Made by a program: the position numbers and the translations under genes | Shown: one piece after another, positions 43,863-52,071 of the stretch | Position numbering within the stretch: position 1 is the first letter of the stretch | Layout: each line of letters opens with the position of its first letter | Assembly (NCBI RefSeq): GCF_014306105.1 | Contig: NZ_JACRVF010000007.1 | Location: 99,440-163,439 of the forward strand | From: Pontibacter cellulosilyticus | GTDB lineage: Bacteria; Bacteroidota; Bacteroidia; Cytophagales; Hymenobacteraceae | DNA: 64,000 nt | Reading direction: 5' to 3' | Notes under the pieces: model-generated | Seen by the model: the letters and a program-made list of their open reading frames with translations, nothing else | Told to the model about the DNA's origin: nothing | The model's database searches: none

Positions 43863-44651
43863 ATGAACTTAGATCTCACAGATAAACGAGCCTTGGTTTG
43901 CGGCAGCACCCAGGGCATCGGCAAAGCTATAGCCATAGAACTGGCACAACTCGGAGCACATGTAACCCTGTTAGCCCGCAACGAGGAAAAACTGCAGCAA
44001 ACGGTGCAGGAACTGGACAGCAGCAAAGGTCAGCAGCACGACTATCTGATAGCTGATTTTGCCAGCCCTTCGGATGTTATGCTAAAGCTGGAGGTTTACC
44101 TGAAGCAGCAGGAGGTTATCCATATACTTGTAAACAATACAGGTGGCCCGGCAGGCGGACCTATTACAGATGCCAGGCCAGAGGAGTTTCTGAACGCCTT
44201 TAACATGCACCTGATTAACAACCACACGTTGGCACAGGCTGTTATTCCGCTTATGAAAAGCGCTGGTTATGGCCGTATTATCAACATCATCAGCACCTCG
44301 GTAAAGCAGCCGCTACATGGTTTGGGCGTATCGAACACTATACGTGGGGCAGTTGCCAGCTGGGCTAAAACAATGGCCAATGAACTGGGAGTTTTTGGTA
44401 TTACCGTAAACAATGTATTGCCTGGCGCCACCCGCACCGGAAGACTGGAGTCTATCATCGAAAATAAAGCAAAGAAGAACGGGGTAAGTATAGATTCTAC
44501 GGAAGAAGAGATGGTAGCAGAGATTCCTGCACGCCGGTTCGCCGACCCTGAGGAGGTGGCAGCGGCCGCTGCCTTTTTAGCCACACCAGCTGCAGCATAC
44601 ATCAATGGCATCAACGTGCCTGTAGATGGCGGCAGAACGGGTTGTTTATAG
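43863..44651 (+). CDS. SDR-family protein with altered catalytic motif
   Basis: 262 residues of the short-chain dehydrogenase fold: cofactor-binding GSTQGIG (14-20), NNTGG (91-95), Ser144/Thr145 and the C-terminal ATPAAAYINGINVPVDGG. Where the catalytic YxxxK normally stands the sequence is VSNTIRG, so Tyr and Lys are replaced by Ser157 and Arg161. Proteins with this SNT(I/L)R form occur in several bacteria and are of unproven chemistry. It lies between 3-hydroxyanthranilate dioxygenase and the aldehyde dehydrogenase gene, with which it shares strand and a 57-bp spacer, so a role in kynurenine breakdown is possible. Confidence 0.85.
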   Translation: MNLDLTDKRALVCGSTQGIGKAIAIELAQLGAHVTLLARNEEKLQQTVQELDSSKGQQHDYLIADFASPSDVMLKLEVYLKQQEVIHILVNNTGGPAGGPITDARPEEFLNAFNMHLINNHTLAQAVIPLMKSAGYGRIINIISTSVKQPLHGLGVSNTIRGAVASWAKTMANELGVFGITVNNVLPGATRTGRLESIIENKAKKNGVSIDSTEEEMVAEIPARRFADPEEVAAAAAFLATPAAAYINGINVPVDGGRTGCL

Positions 44652-44669
44652 AGTCGTTGATCCTAAGGC

Positions 44670-44700
44670 ATTCGTAATTCATAATTTGTAATTCATAATT
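44670..44700. repeat. AT-rich short direct repeat
   Basis: GTAATTCATAATT occurs twice (about 44674 and 44688) in the spacer before the dehydrogenase gene. It is of the same style as the AT-rich repeats at 617 and 22740. Confidence 0.55.
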
Positions 44701-44708
44701 ACCCTCCA

Positions 44709-46154
44709 GTGCAACACATCCATAACTATATAAACGGCCAGTTGGTAATGCCTGTGGCAGGCAAGTACATTGATAACCACAACCCGGCTACCGGCGAAGT
44801 ATATTCGCTTATACCTGACTCTGACGAGCAGGACGTAAAGCAGGCAGTACAAGCGGCGTTGGCTGCTTTCCCGGCATGGTCTAAAACGCCGGCCGAAAAG
44901 CGTGGGCAGATTCTGATGCGCATTGCAGACCTGATTGACCAGAACCTGGACATGCTGGCTGAGGCTGAGTCTGTAGACAATGGTAAACCCTTGAAACTGG
45001 CTAAGTCGGTAGACATTCCGCGTGCCAGCAGCAACATGCGTTTTTACGGCACGGCCATTCAGCATTTTGCATCGGAGGCGCATTACATGGAAGGTACTGA
45101 TGCCATTAATTATACAGTGCGTCACCCGCATGGTGTGGTTGGCTGCATTTCGCCTTGGAACCTGCCTTTATACTTGTTTACCTGGAAAATTGCTCCTGCC
45201 TTAGCTGGCGGTAACTGTGTAGTGGCTAAACCATCCGAAGTAACCCCCATGACGGCTTTCCTGCTGTCGGAACTATGTATTGAGGCTGGTTTACCGGCTG
45301 GTGTACTAAACATTGTGCATGGTTACGGACATAAAGTAGGCGCTGCCATTACTGCACATCCGAAAGTGCCTGTTATTTCCTTTACCGGTGGCACCGCCAC
45401 TGGCCGCACCATTGCAGCCACGGCGGCACCTATGTTCAAAAAGCTGTCGCTGGAGCTGGGGGGGAAGAACCCGAACATCATTTTCGCCGACTGCGACTTT
45501 AACAACGCTCTTCATACTTCCATTCATTCGTCGTTTGCCAACCAGGGGCAGATCTGCCTTTGCGGTTCCCGTATTTTTATAGAGCGTCCTCTGTACGATA
45601 AGTTTAAAGATGCCTTTGTAGAGAAAGTAAAAGCCATGAAAGTAGGCGACCCGATGGAAGAGGGCACCAAATTAGGCGCTGTGGTATCGGAGCAGCACAT
45701 GCAAAAGGTACTCTCCTACATTGATCTAGCTAAAGAAGAAGGCGGAACCATACTTACAGGCGGACAGCAGGTACAAGTAGAAGGACGCTGCGCCAACGGC
45801 TGGTTTATCTCCCCGACCATTATCGAAGGACTATCGCCGGAGTGCCGCACCAACACCGAAGAGATTTTTGGCCCTGTAGTTACGCTAATCCCTTTTGATA
45901 CCGAGGAAGAAGTTATCCAATACGCCAACTGCACCGACTATGGCCTCTCTGCCACCATCTGGACACAGAACCTAAACCGTGCACACCGTGTGGCACACCA
46001 GCTGCATTCTGGCATAGTATGGATTAATACTTGGCTCCTGCGCGATCTGCGCACTCCATTTGGCGGTATGAAAAATTCCGGTGTTGGCCGTGAGGGCGGC
46101 TTTGAGGCGCTGCGTTTCTTTACGGAGCCACAGAATGTTTGTGTGAAACTGTAA
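44709..46154 (+). CDS. Aldehyde dehydrogenase, 2-aminomuconate-6-semialdehyde dehydrogenase-like
   Basis: 481 residues; catalytic Cys283 in NQGQICLCG and Glu249 in SLELGGKNPN, with NAD-binding SFTGGTATG (224-232). The fold and length match AmnC/NbaE-type dehydrogenases that oxidise 2-aminomuconate semialdehyde or 2-hydroxymuconate semialdehyde. Its position next to the pathway genes supports the aminomuconate assignment. The start is GTG at 44709, giving MQHIHNYINGQ. A hairpin follows at 46173. Confidence 0.9.
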   Translation: MQHIHNYINGQLVMPVAGKYIDNHNPATGEVYSLIPDSDEQDVKQAVQAALAAFPAWSKTPAEKRGQILMRIADLIDQNLDMLAEAESVDNGKPLKLAKSVDIPRASSNMRFYGTAIQHFASEAHYMEGTDAINYTVRHPHGVVGCISPWNLPLYLFTWKIAPALAGGNCVVAKPSEVTPMTAFLLSELCIEAGLPAGVLNIVHGYGHKVGAAITAHPKVPVISFTGGTATGRTIAATAAPMFKKLSLELGGKNPNIIFADCDFNNALHTSIHSSFANQGQICLCGSRIFIERPLYDKFKDAFVEKVKAMKVGDPMEEGTKLGAVVSEQHMQKVLSYIDLAKEEGGTILTGGQQVQVEGRCANGWFISPTIIEGLSPECRTNTEEIFGPVVTLIPFDTEEEVIQYANCTDYGLSATIWTQNLNRAHRVAHQLHSGIVWINTWLLRDLRTPFGGMKNSGVGREGGFEALRFFTEPQNVCVKL

Positions 46155-46172
46155 AAACTAAAGCAAAATGAG

Positions 46173-46214
46173 GCGAGTCATCTGAGCGTTAATAAAGCGT
46201 TTTAGATGATTCGC
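46173..46214 (+). terminator. Hairpin after dehydrogenase gene
   Basis: GCGAGTCATCT (46173-46183) pairs with AGATGATTCGC (46204-46214) with one mismatch. No long T-run follows, so it is a weak or non-intrinsic terminator or an RNA-stabilising structure. Confidence 0.4.
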
Positions 46215-46333
46215 TGCGTTTAGAGTGGCAACGAAATAAAGCTTTTGGATAGCACCGATTATGCCTTCTCTGCAACATTTCCCGCCTAAACCTATTATAC
46301 TTCCATAGGAGGATCTGCTAACGCCCTCATACT

Positions 46334-47200
46334 ATGCACCTACACAGCCATGCACATAAAGCAACTATTCCGTTTATACTTTCCATACTCGACGAAAGTG
46401 AGGAGTCGCTGTACAAGCAGGACATAGAGGTAAAAGAGCTACGGGCCATATACAACGATTACATCAGCCGTCTGAGCGAACTGGAGGAGATTGCCGTGCT
46501 GGTAGCTAACATTCTAAGACGGCAGCAGGACGTGCATGCCGTGCGGCACAGGGTAAAGGAGCCACTGCACCTGCTCAAAAAGATCATCCGGAAAAAGCAG
46601 GAATATCCCGACCGCCACATAAACGTCACCAATTATCTAGAGTACATTAATGATTTAGTAGGCGTACGCATTCTGCACCTGTACAAGGATACTTGGTATG
46701 ATATAGGTAGTTATATACAGCAGGTGTGGGAGCTAAAAAGGCAACCGTACGCTTATGTTAATAACGAAAAGACGAAGCAAGCCAAGCAGTTTACTTTAAA
46801 TAACCACAAGGTGATAGTTAACACAAAAGGATACAAGGCGCAGCACTACATAATAAAGGTAAAGCCCAACAAGCAGCTATACTTTGTAGAGGTTCAGGTT
46901 AAAACGCTGTTGGAAGAAGCCTGGAGCGAAATCGATCACTGCCTACGCTATCCTGACCAAGAGCCAAACGAACTGCTGAACAGGCTGCTTTGGATGCTTA
47001 ACCAGTTCACGGCCAACGCCGATGAGGTGGCTACTCAAATACAGGCACTGGCTAATGAACTGCATAAGTATAAACACGAAAAGAAAGCGAACCCAGAAGT
47101 TACAGTAGCACAACTTCACAGCCACATAGATAAGTTACCCGTAGACGAGCAGGAGAAGCAATATCTTTATACTTGCTTAGCTAAGATAACGGGCAAATGA
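46334..47200 (+). CDS. RelA/SpoT-domain (p)ppGpp synthetase-like protein
   Basis: 288 residues; no hydrolase HD, TGS or ACT domain, so it is a stand-alone small alarmone synthetase type. Core motifs: RVKEPLHLLKKI (73-84, ATP-binding), INDLVGVRIL (105-114), GYKAQHY (166-172, usually GYRSxHY), VEVQVKT (185-191) and W197 with EIDH (199-202). The guanine-stacking Tyr and the acidic residue of the synthetase site appear kept, so activity is likely. Replacement of RS by KA in the guanine-binding motif may alter nucleotide preference. A few stand-alone synthetases act as toxins; no antitoxin gene is adjacent. Confidence 0.85.
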   Translation: MHLHSHAHKATIPFILSILDESEESLYKQDIEVKELRAIYNDYISRLSELEEIAVLVANILRRQQDVHAVRHRVKEPLHLLKKIIRKKQEYPDRHINVTNYLEYINDLVGVRILHLYKDTWYDIGSYIQQVWELKRQPYAYVNNEKTKQAKQFTLNNHKVIVNTKGYKAQHYIIKVKPNKQLYFVEVQVKTLLEEAWSEIDHCLRYPDQEPNELLNRLLWMLNQFTANADEVATQIQALANELHKYKHEKKANPEVTVAQLHSHIDKLPVDEQEKQYLYTCLAKITGK

Positions 47201-47216
47201 GCTGACTTATCATGAG

Positions 47217-48023
47217 CTACTTCTTATCCGGTACAAGATTGTGAGCCACCAGCTTCCATTGCCCATCCAGCACTTTCCATACTTTTAGGTAATGCCCGGC
47301 CACTTCGCCTTTGCTGGTTTGCTGAACGTAGCTGCCGTAAGTATAAGCCATGTCGGCTGCCGGTGAAAGCTCATGCCCCAGGTTGGTGTATACTATATTT
47401 GAGGCAGGCTCTATACTTGCATCCTTATACTTGTAGGGATATTCTCCGTGGCGGTAGATCAGTGTTTCGGCGAAGTATGGCTGCACTTGCTGCATATCTT
47501 TGGTCAGGAGTTCCTCTTTTGCGCCTTTGGTCTTCTTTGTTTTTGAGTCTACAGGAGTTGGTTGGTAGGCTTCTTCTTTAAGCAGGTTCGGAGAGAAAGA
47601 ATTTCCCATATCAATGGCAACTTTCCATTGCCCGTCCGGCTGCTTGCGCCACACCGACAGGTAGAAGCCTGCCCCTACAACTTTGTCATCTTCTACACTT
47701 GGCTTTAGTTGATAAGGTCCGGTAGTATAACCCCAGTCCAGCGAGCTGGAGATGTCAGCGTAGGCTGGGTACCAACTCAGGTAAGCTTTACTGACAGGTG
47801 CTGCAGCATGTAACTTTTTAGCATTGGTGGGCTTGGGGGCGAACACTAGACCGTCTTCGGCCATGTTATCCACAAAAGCCTGGTGCAAACCTTTGGCTTC
47901 GGAAGTGGCTGAGAAATTTCGTTCGGCGTTGGCTAAACTCTCCAGGGCCTTATCGCGGGTAGGGTTGCTAACCTGGAAAGCGCACAGCAAAAGTGCCAGC
48001 AATAGAAATGCGGTAATCTTCAT
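47217..48023 (-). CDS. Secreted protein, possible tandem NTF2-like fold
   Basis: 268 residues with a signal peptide (MKITAFLLLALLLCAFQVS). The two halves look alike: residues ~30-145 include GLVFAPKPTNAKKL, SLDWGYTTGPYQ and WRKQPDGQWKVAIDMG, and ~180-268 include ETLIYRHGEYPY, DMAYTYGSYVQ and WKVLDGQWKLVAHNL. This is the pattern of DUF4440/SnoaL-type NTF2-like domains in tandem. Function unknown; an export or periplasmic enzyme role cannot be separated from ligand binding. Confidence 0.7.
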   Translation of the reverse strand: MKITAFLLLALLLCAFQVSNPTRDKALESLANAERNFSATSEAKGLHQAFVDNMAEDGLVFAPKPTNAKKLHAAAPVSKAYLSWYPAYADISSSLDWGYTTGPYQLKPSVEDDKVVGAGFYLSVWRKQPDGQWKVAIDMGNSFSPNLLKEEAYQPTPVDSKTKKTKGAKEELLTKDMQQVQPYFAETLIYRHGEYPYKYKDASIEPASNIVYTNLGHELSPAADMAYTYGSYVQQTSKGEVAGHYLKVWKVLDGQWKLVAHNLVPDKK

Positions 48024-48043
48024 AGTTTCAGGTAATTAGTGTA

Positions 48044-48090
48044 GCAAAAAATAAGGCCAAATATAGTTGTTATTTCTATACCTGGCCTTA
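48044..48090 (-). terminator. Terminator after the S41 peptidase gene
   Basis: TAAGGCCA (48052-48059) pairs with TGGCCTTA (48083-48090); the minus strand continues with TTTTTTG. A TATATTTG (-7-like, 48058-48065 read on minus) overlaps the stem and could be the start signal for the 47217-48023 gene. Confidence 0.65.
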
Positions 48091-48121
48091 CCAATTACCT
48101 AAATTTTAAGCACTTATACTT

Positions 48122-49558
48122 TTATTTCGCCGCTGCCAGCTTACCCGTTCTTATACTTTCTTTCAGGTACTCCATTACAGTATCTCTGCCTTCGGCCAAG
48201 TCTTTTATACTTTGCTTTAGTTCTACGTCTGGCTGCACTCCTTTGTCTGCACTTGCTTCTGTAAAACCTGCTGATAGCCACTCTGCCACAGCACAGATGC
48301 CCCATAGCTTTGTGTTTGGCAACTGAAAACTGGCCGGCTCTCCAAAGAACTGCATGCTGCCACCAGTAGCCTCTCCTATCATAGTTCCCAGTTTATAAGC
48401 TTTAAAGGCCGAGGCCATCATGTGCGATGAGGAGAAAGTTCGTGGGGCTGTCAACATGTAAAGTTTTCCTTCAAACAGTAGTTCCGGCTTGGCAAGTGGC
48501 TCAGGGGCTACAGCATCCCATTCCGAGCGATAAACATTGCCATCAAAGCCTTCTTTCTGAGAAATCCTATCCATCGTACTCTTCAGACCTTTGTTGTAAG
48601 GCATTGCAGCAAGCACAGTAGAGTATCTTGTTATTTTGGCGTCTCCTTGTTTGTATGGCTTGGTCGTAGTGTATTGCAGCACCATGTCTCCTACTACAGA
48701 GTTGCCACCGCCACTCCTGCGCATATCTATGGCTAGATGCTGAATGTTCTTTTCCTTGATAGCAGTAAATGCTGAGTCCAGAAAAACCTCCAAGGCCTTT
48801 GTACGGTTCAGGCTGAACAGCTCCAATACCGCCAGGCTCTCCTTTTCATGTATGGTTAACTTGTAGCTCCTGGAGCCGGCACTCATCAGTTTCCACAGGT
48901 CACTGTAGCTTATACCATTTAATACTTCCTTCTGCTTTCTGGAGTCACCATAGTTCTGGTACTCCACCTCAACTTTGTCTCCCCAGCCGTAGGCTCCCCA
49001 TAGCGTAATCCCGAACAACCTACCCATGTTAGCTGCCTGATTCTTTTGATTATCTGCAGACCATACGAACAGCATCTTTTTAAGCAGAGCACCTGTTTTC
49101 ACTCCATTTACTTTGGTAATCTTAGCACCAGGTTTTACACCTGAAGCGTCAGTCGCTTTTTTAACGATAAGCTCCTGGTCTCTTACCTCCATCCCAAGCG
49201 GAAAAAACTTGCCGCCGTTTTCGTGGTACTCTTGCAAGCCCTTATCCTCCAGATCAAAGCCCAGACTGGTGTGTCCGTCCCAGTACTGCGACAGCAGCGG
49301 AGAAGCGACAATGGAAAATTCTCTGGCAGTTAAAGGTGTTTTTAGCTGCTTCTTTACCTTCTCCCATTCTTTGTCGGCCTTCTCTTTTTTAATGCGCAGG
49401 TATAGGTTAGGATGCGTGGCGTTAACCCATCTATACATGCTGTCGAGGTCCTGGCGCATTTGCTCTGGGGTAAAAAGTTTTTCTTGCGGTGCCTGTTGTG
49501 CAAAAGTTAGTGTGGCTGCCATGAACAGCAGCAGCAAAAGAGATAATGTTTTTTTCAT
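48122..49558 (-). CDS. S41-family C-terminal processing peptidase-like protein
   Basis: 478 residues with a signal peptide (MKKTLSLLLLLFMAATLTFAQ). The N-terminal half has a PDZ-like segment (KITKVNGVKTGALLKKMLF); the peptidase domain has LAIDMRRSGGGNSVVGDMVL and the presumed nucleophile region PRTFSSSHMMASAFK, followed by GTMIGEATGG. A periplasmic or surface peptidase of tail-specific (S41) type. Whether it cleaves proteins or short peptides is unknown. A terminator follows it. Confidence 0.85.
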   Translation of the reverse strand: MKKTLSLLLLLFMAATLTFAQQAPQEKLFTPEQMRQDLDSMYRWVNATHPNLYLRIKKEKADKEWEKVKKQLKTPLTAREFSIVASPLLSQYWDGHTSLGFDLEDKGLQEYHENGGKFFPLGMEVRDQELIVKKATDASGVKPGAKITKVNGVKTGALLKKMLFVWSADNQKNQAANMGRLFGITLWGAYGWGDKVEVEYQNYGDSRKQKEVLNGISYSDLWKLMSAGSRSYKLTIHEKESLAVLELFSLNRTKALEVFLDSAFTAIKEKNIQHLAIDMRRSGGGNSVVGDMVLQYTTTKPYKQGDAKITRYSTVLAAMPYNKGLKSTMDRISQKEGFDGNVYRSEWDAVAPEPLAKPELLFEGKLYMLTAPRTFSSSHMMASAFKAYKLGTMIGEATGGSMQFFGEPASFQLPNTKLWGICAVAEWLSAGFTEASADKGVQPDVELKQSIKDLAEGRDTVMEYLKESIRTGKLAAAK

Positions 49559-49624
49559 AGTTTATACTTTAGTGGCGTTTATGTAGCTATAGATGAAGAC
49601 ATAAAGTAGAAGGTTGCACCATAC

Positions 49625-49664
49625 TAAAAAATAAAGGGCCCACCGTTTCCGGCGGGCCCTTTAT
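49625..49664 (-). terminator. Terminator after DPP-IV-like gene
   Basis: ATAAAGGGCCC (49631-49641) pairs perfectly with 49654-49664, with TTTTTAG beyond on the minus strand. Confidence 0.85.
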
Positions 49665-49684
49665 ACATTGGGTTTATACTTTGC

Positions 49685-51916
49685 TTACTGGTTCACCTCT
49701 GTTGGGTTGATCAGCTTACGTTCCAGGAAGTTCGTCATCATGTTAAAGCGGTGCAGCGATGTAATGCCACCACCTACGCCGTGGTTACGGTTCGGGTAGT
49801 AGAAGCTCTCGAACTGCTTGTTGGCGCTGATCAAGGCATCCTGCATGGCTACTGCATTCTGGAAGTGCACATTATCATCACCAGTACCATGAATTAACAA
49901 CAGATCGCCCTGCAGTTTATCGGCAAACATCAGCGGTGAGTTATCGTCGTAACCGGCGGCATTCTCCTGTGGTGTTTTCAGGAAGCGCTCTGTGTAAATG
50001 CTATCGTAGTATCTCCAGCTAGTAACAGGTGCAACTGAAATACCAGCTCTGAACACACCTTCGCCTTTGGTTAAGCCCAGCAGCGTCATGTAACCGCCAA
50101 AGCTGTGCCCCCAAATACCGATTCTGTCTTTGTCGATGTAAGACTGCTTGCCCAACCACTTCGCCGCTTCAATCTGGTCTTCAATCTCATACTTGCCCAG
50201 GTTGGCATAAGTAGTTTTCTTGAATTCAGCGCCACGGGCACCTGTACCACGGTTGTCAACACTTACTACGATCAAGCCTTTATCAGCCAGCACCTGGTAC
50301 CATAGGTAGTTGTTGCCACCCCAGCTGTTGTTCACTGTCTGTGAGCCCGGACCACCGTACACGAACATCAGCACAGGGTATTTTTTGTTCGGGTCAAAAT
50401 CAGTTGGCTTTATCATCCAGCCATTCAGTTTGGTGCCGTCCGCTGTGTTCATGGTAAAGAACTCCTGTTTGGCGATATCATACTGTGCCAGCGTGTTCTT
50501 CAGCTTCTGGTTGTCTTCTAATACTTTGATCAGCTTACCGTCTTTTGCCGTGTGCAGGCTAACTGTAGTTGGCACGTTGGCAGCAGAGTGATAATCCAGG
50601 TAATACTTATAGTCATCACTCATGTTCACATTATGCGTACCGGCTTGCTCAGTGAGGCGTGTTTTCTTTTTGCCTTTGCTGCTGATGCTGTACAGGTGGC
50701 GCTCCAGCGGAGAAACCTCTGTAGACATATAGTACAGGCGGTCGTTCTTTTCGTCGTAGCCGATGAAGTTGCTCACCTCCCAGTTACCGTCGGTAATCTG
50801 GCGCACCAGTTTACCGTTCATGTTGTACAGGTAAAGGTGGTTGAAGCCTTTCACCTCCGAAGAATGGATAAAGTGCTTGCCGTCTTTCAGGTAAGTCAGG
50901 TCGTCTGTTACATCAATGTATGCCTTATCTGTTTCCTTCAGCACCACATTAGATTTACCGGTAGTAGCATTCGCGTGCAAAATCTCCAGTGTGTTCTGCA
51001 GGCGGTTCATTTTCTGGATAGAAAGCAAGTTAGCATCGTTTGTCCACTTGATGCGCGGGATGTAGATGTCCTCCTCAGTGCCTGTGTCCATTTTAGTGGT
51101 TTTGCCACTAGCCACATCATACACCGATACTTTTACTTTTGAGTTGGCTTCACCAGCTTTCGGGTACTTAAACTTGTTGTCCTGCGGGTAAAGCTCGCCC
51201 CACATCTGCATGTTAAACTCCGGCACGTTGGTTTCATCGAAAGTATAAAAAGCGATCTTTTTGCCGTCCGGTGACCAGTGGAAGCCCTGCGCAAAAGAGA
51301 ACTCCTCCTCGTAAACCCAATCCGCATACCCGTTGATGATAGAGTTGAACTTACCGTCTGTGGTGATCTGCGTTTCTTTCATGTTGCTCAGGTCCGTTAC
51401 AAACATGTTGTTGTCACGGGCAAAGGCAACGCGCTTGGCATCCGGTGAGAAGGTAGCATACATCTGCTTGCCGCCGTCGCTTAGCTTAGTCAGTTTTTTA
51501 GAGGCGATGTCGTAGATGTAGAAATCAGCCTTGGAAGAACGGCGGTAGATCTGCTCACGGTTTGTAGAGAAAAGCACCTTCTGCTCATCCGAAGAGAAAG
51601 TATAGCCATCATACTTAATCGGGGTGTTGCTGCCCTCCGGCTTTAGGTTTTCACCCTCAATAATGGTGGCTACTGGCTTACCAGTAGTTACATAATACTT
51701 AACGATGTCGTTTACTTTGTTCTGCTCGTCCTGTACCTGTGAGCTGTAGTACTGGCCGTCGTTCATCCAGTTTACGCCATACACCGATTGTGTTCTGAAG
51801 GTACCTTTGCGGAAAACATCCTCCAGGGTGATGTCTTTTTTCTGCTGCGCCTGCGCCACAAAGGCAAAGCATAAAAGCACGGCAGCTAAAAAGCCTGTTC
51901 TTAGTTTAATATGCAT
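49685..51916 (-). CDS. S9-family dipeptidyl peptidase IV
   Basis: 743 residues with a signal peptide (cleavage after AQAQ, ~24). An N-terminal beta-propeller (~60-490) carries the substrate-gating Glu pair in DWVYEEEF (199-206), and the C-terminal alpha/beta-hydrolase domain has catalytic Ser605 in GHSFGGYM, Asp681 (GTGDDN) and His712 (NHGVGGG). It removes X-Pro dipeptides from peptide N-termini in the periplasm or at the surface. It follows its own -7-like box and is monocistronic. Confidence 0.95.
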   Translation of the reverse strand: MHIKLRTGFLAAVLLCFAFVAQAQQKKDITLEDVFRKGTFRTQSVYGVNWMNDGQYYSSQVQDEQNKVNDIVKYYVTTGKPVATIIEGENLKPEGSNTPIKYDGYTFSSDEQKVLFSTNREQIYRRSSKADFYIYDIASKKLTKLSDGGKQMYATFSPDAKRVAFARDNNMFVTDLSNMKETQITTDGKFNSIINGYADWVYEEEFSFAQGFHWSPDGKKIAFYTFDETNVPEFNMQMWGELYPQDNKFKYPKAGEANSKVKVSVYDVASGKTTKMDTGTEEDIYIPRIKWTNDANLLSIQKMNRLQNTLEILHANATTGKSNVVLKETDKAYIDVTDDLTYLKDGKHFIHSSEVKGFNHLYLYNMNGKLVRQITDGNWEVSNFIGYDEKNDRLYYMSTEVSPLERHLYSISSKGKKKTRLTEQAGTHNVNMSDDYKYYLDYHSAANVPTTVSLHTAKDGKLIKVLEDNQKLKNTLAQYDIAKQEFFTMNTADGTKLNGWMIKPTDFDPNKKYPVLMFVYGGPGSQTVNNSWGGNNYLWYQVLADKGLIVVSVDNRGTGARGAEFKKTTYANLGKYEIEDQIEAAKWLGKQSYIDKDRIGIWGHSFGGYMTLLGLTKGEGVFRAGISVAPVTSWRYYDSIYTERFLKTPQENAAGYDDNSPLMFADKLQGDLLLIHGTGDDNVHFQNAVAMQDALISANKQFESFYYPNRNHGVGGGITSLHRFNMMTNFLERKLINPTEVNQ

Positions 51917-52024
51917 GAGTTTGAATTTAAGGTTTAGCTAACCCCTAAGTTAGGTATTTATGATGGTTTTGCCATAGATCAATGCCAAAACCATACCTGT
52001 CTGCTCCTAACATGCTACAAATGT

Positions 52025-52051
52025 AAAAAGGCAGCCCATTGGGCTGCCTTT
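52025..52051 (-). terminator. Terminator after the FadL-like gene
   Basis: AAAGGCAGCCCA (52027-52038) pairs with TGGGCTGCCTTT (52040-52051); T-run on the minus strand. An overlapping TACATTTG (52018-52025 on minus) matches TAnnTTTG and may start the DPP-IV transcript ~100 bp upstream of its ATG. Confidence 0.75.
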
Positions 52052-52071
52052 AACAACTAAACTTATACTCT

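Noticed and set aside
50552..51142. 196-codon frame opposite the DPP-IV gene
   Set aside because: Antisense shadow of a gene with intact catalytic residues.
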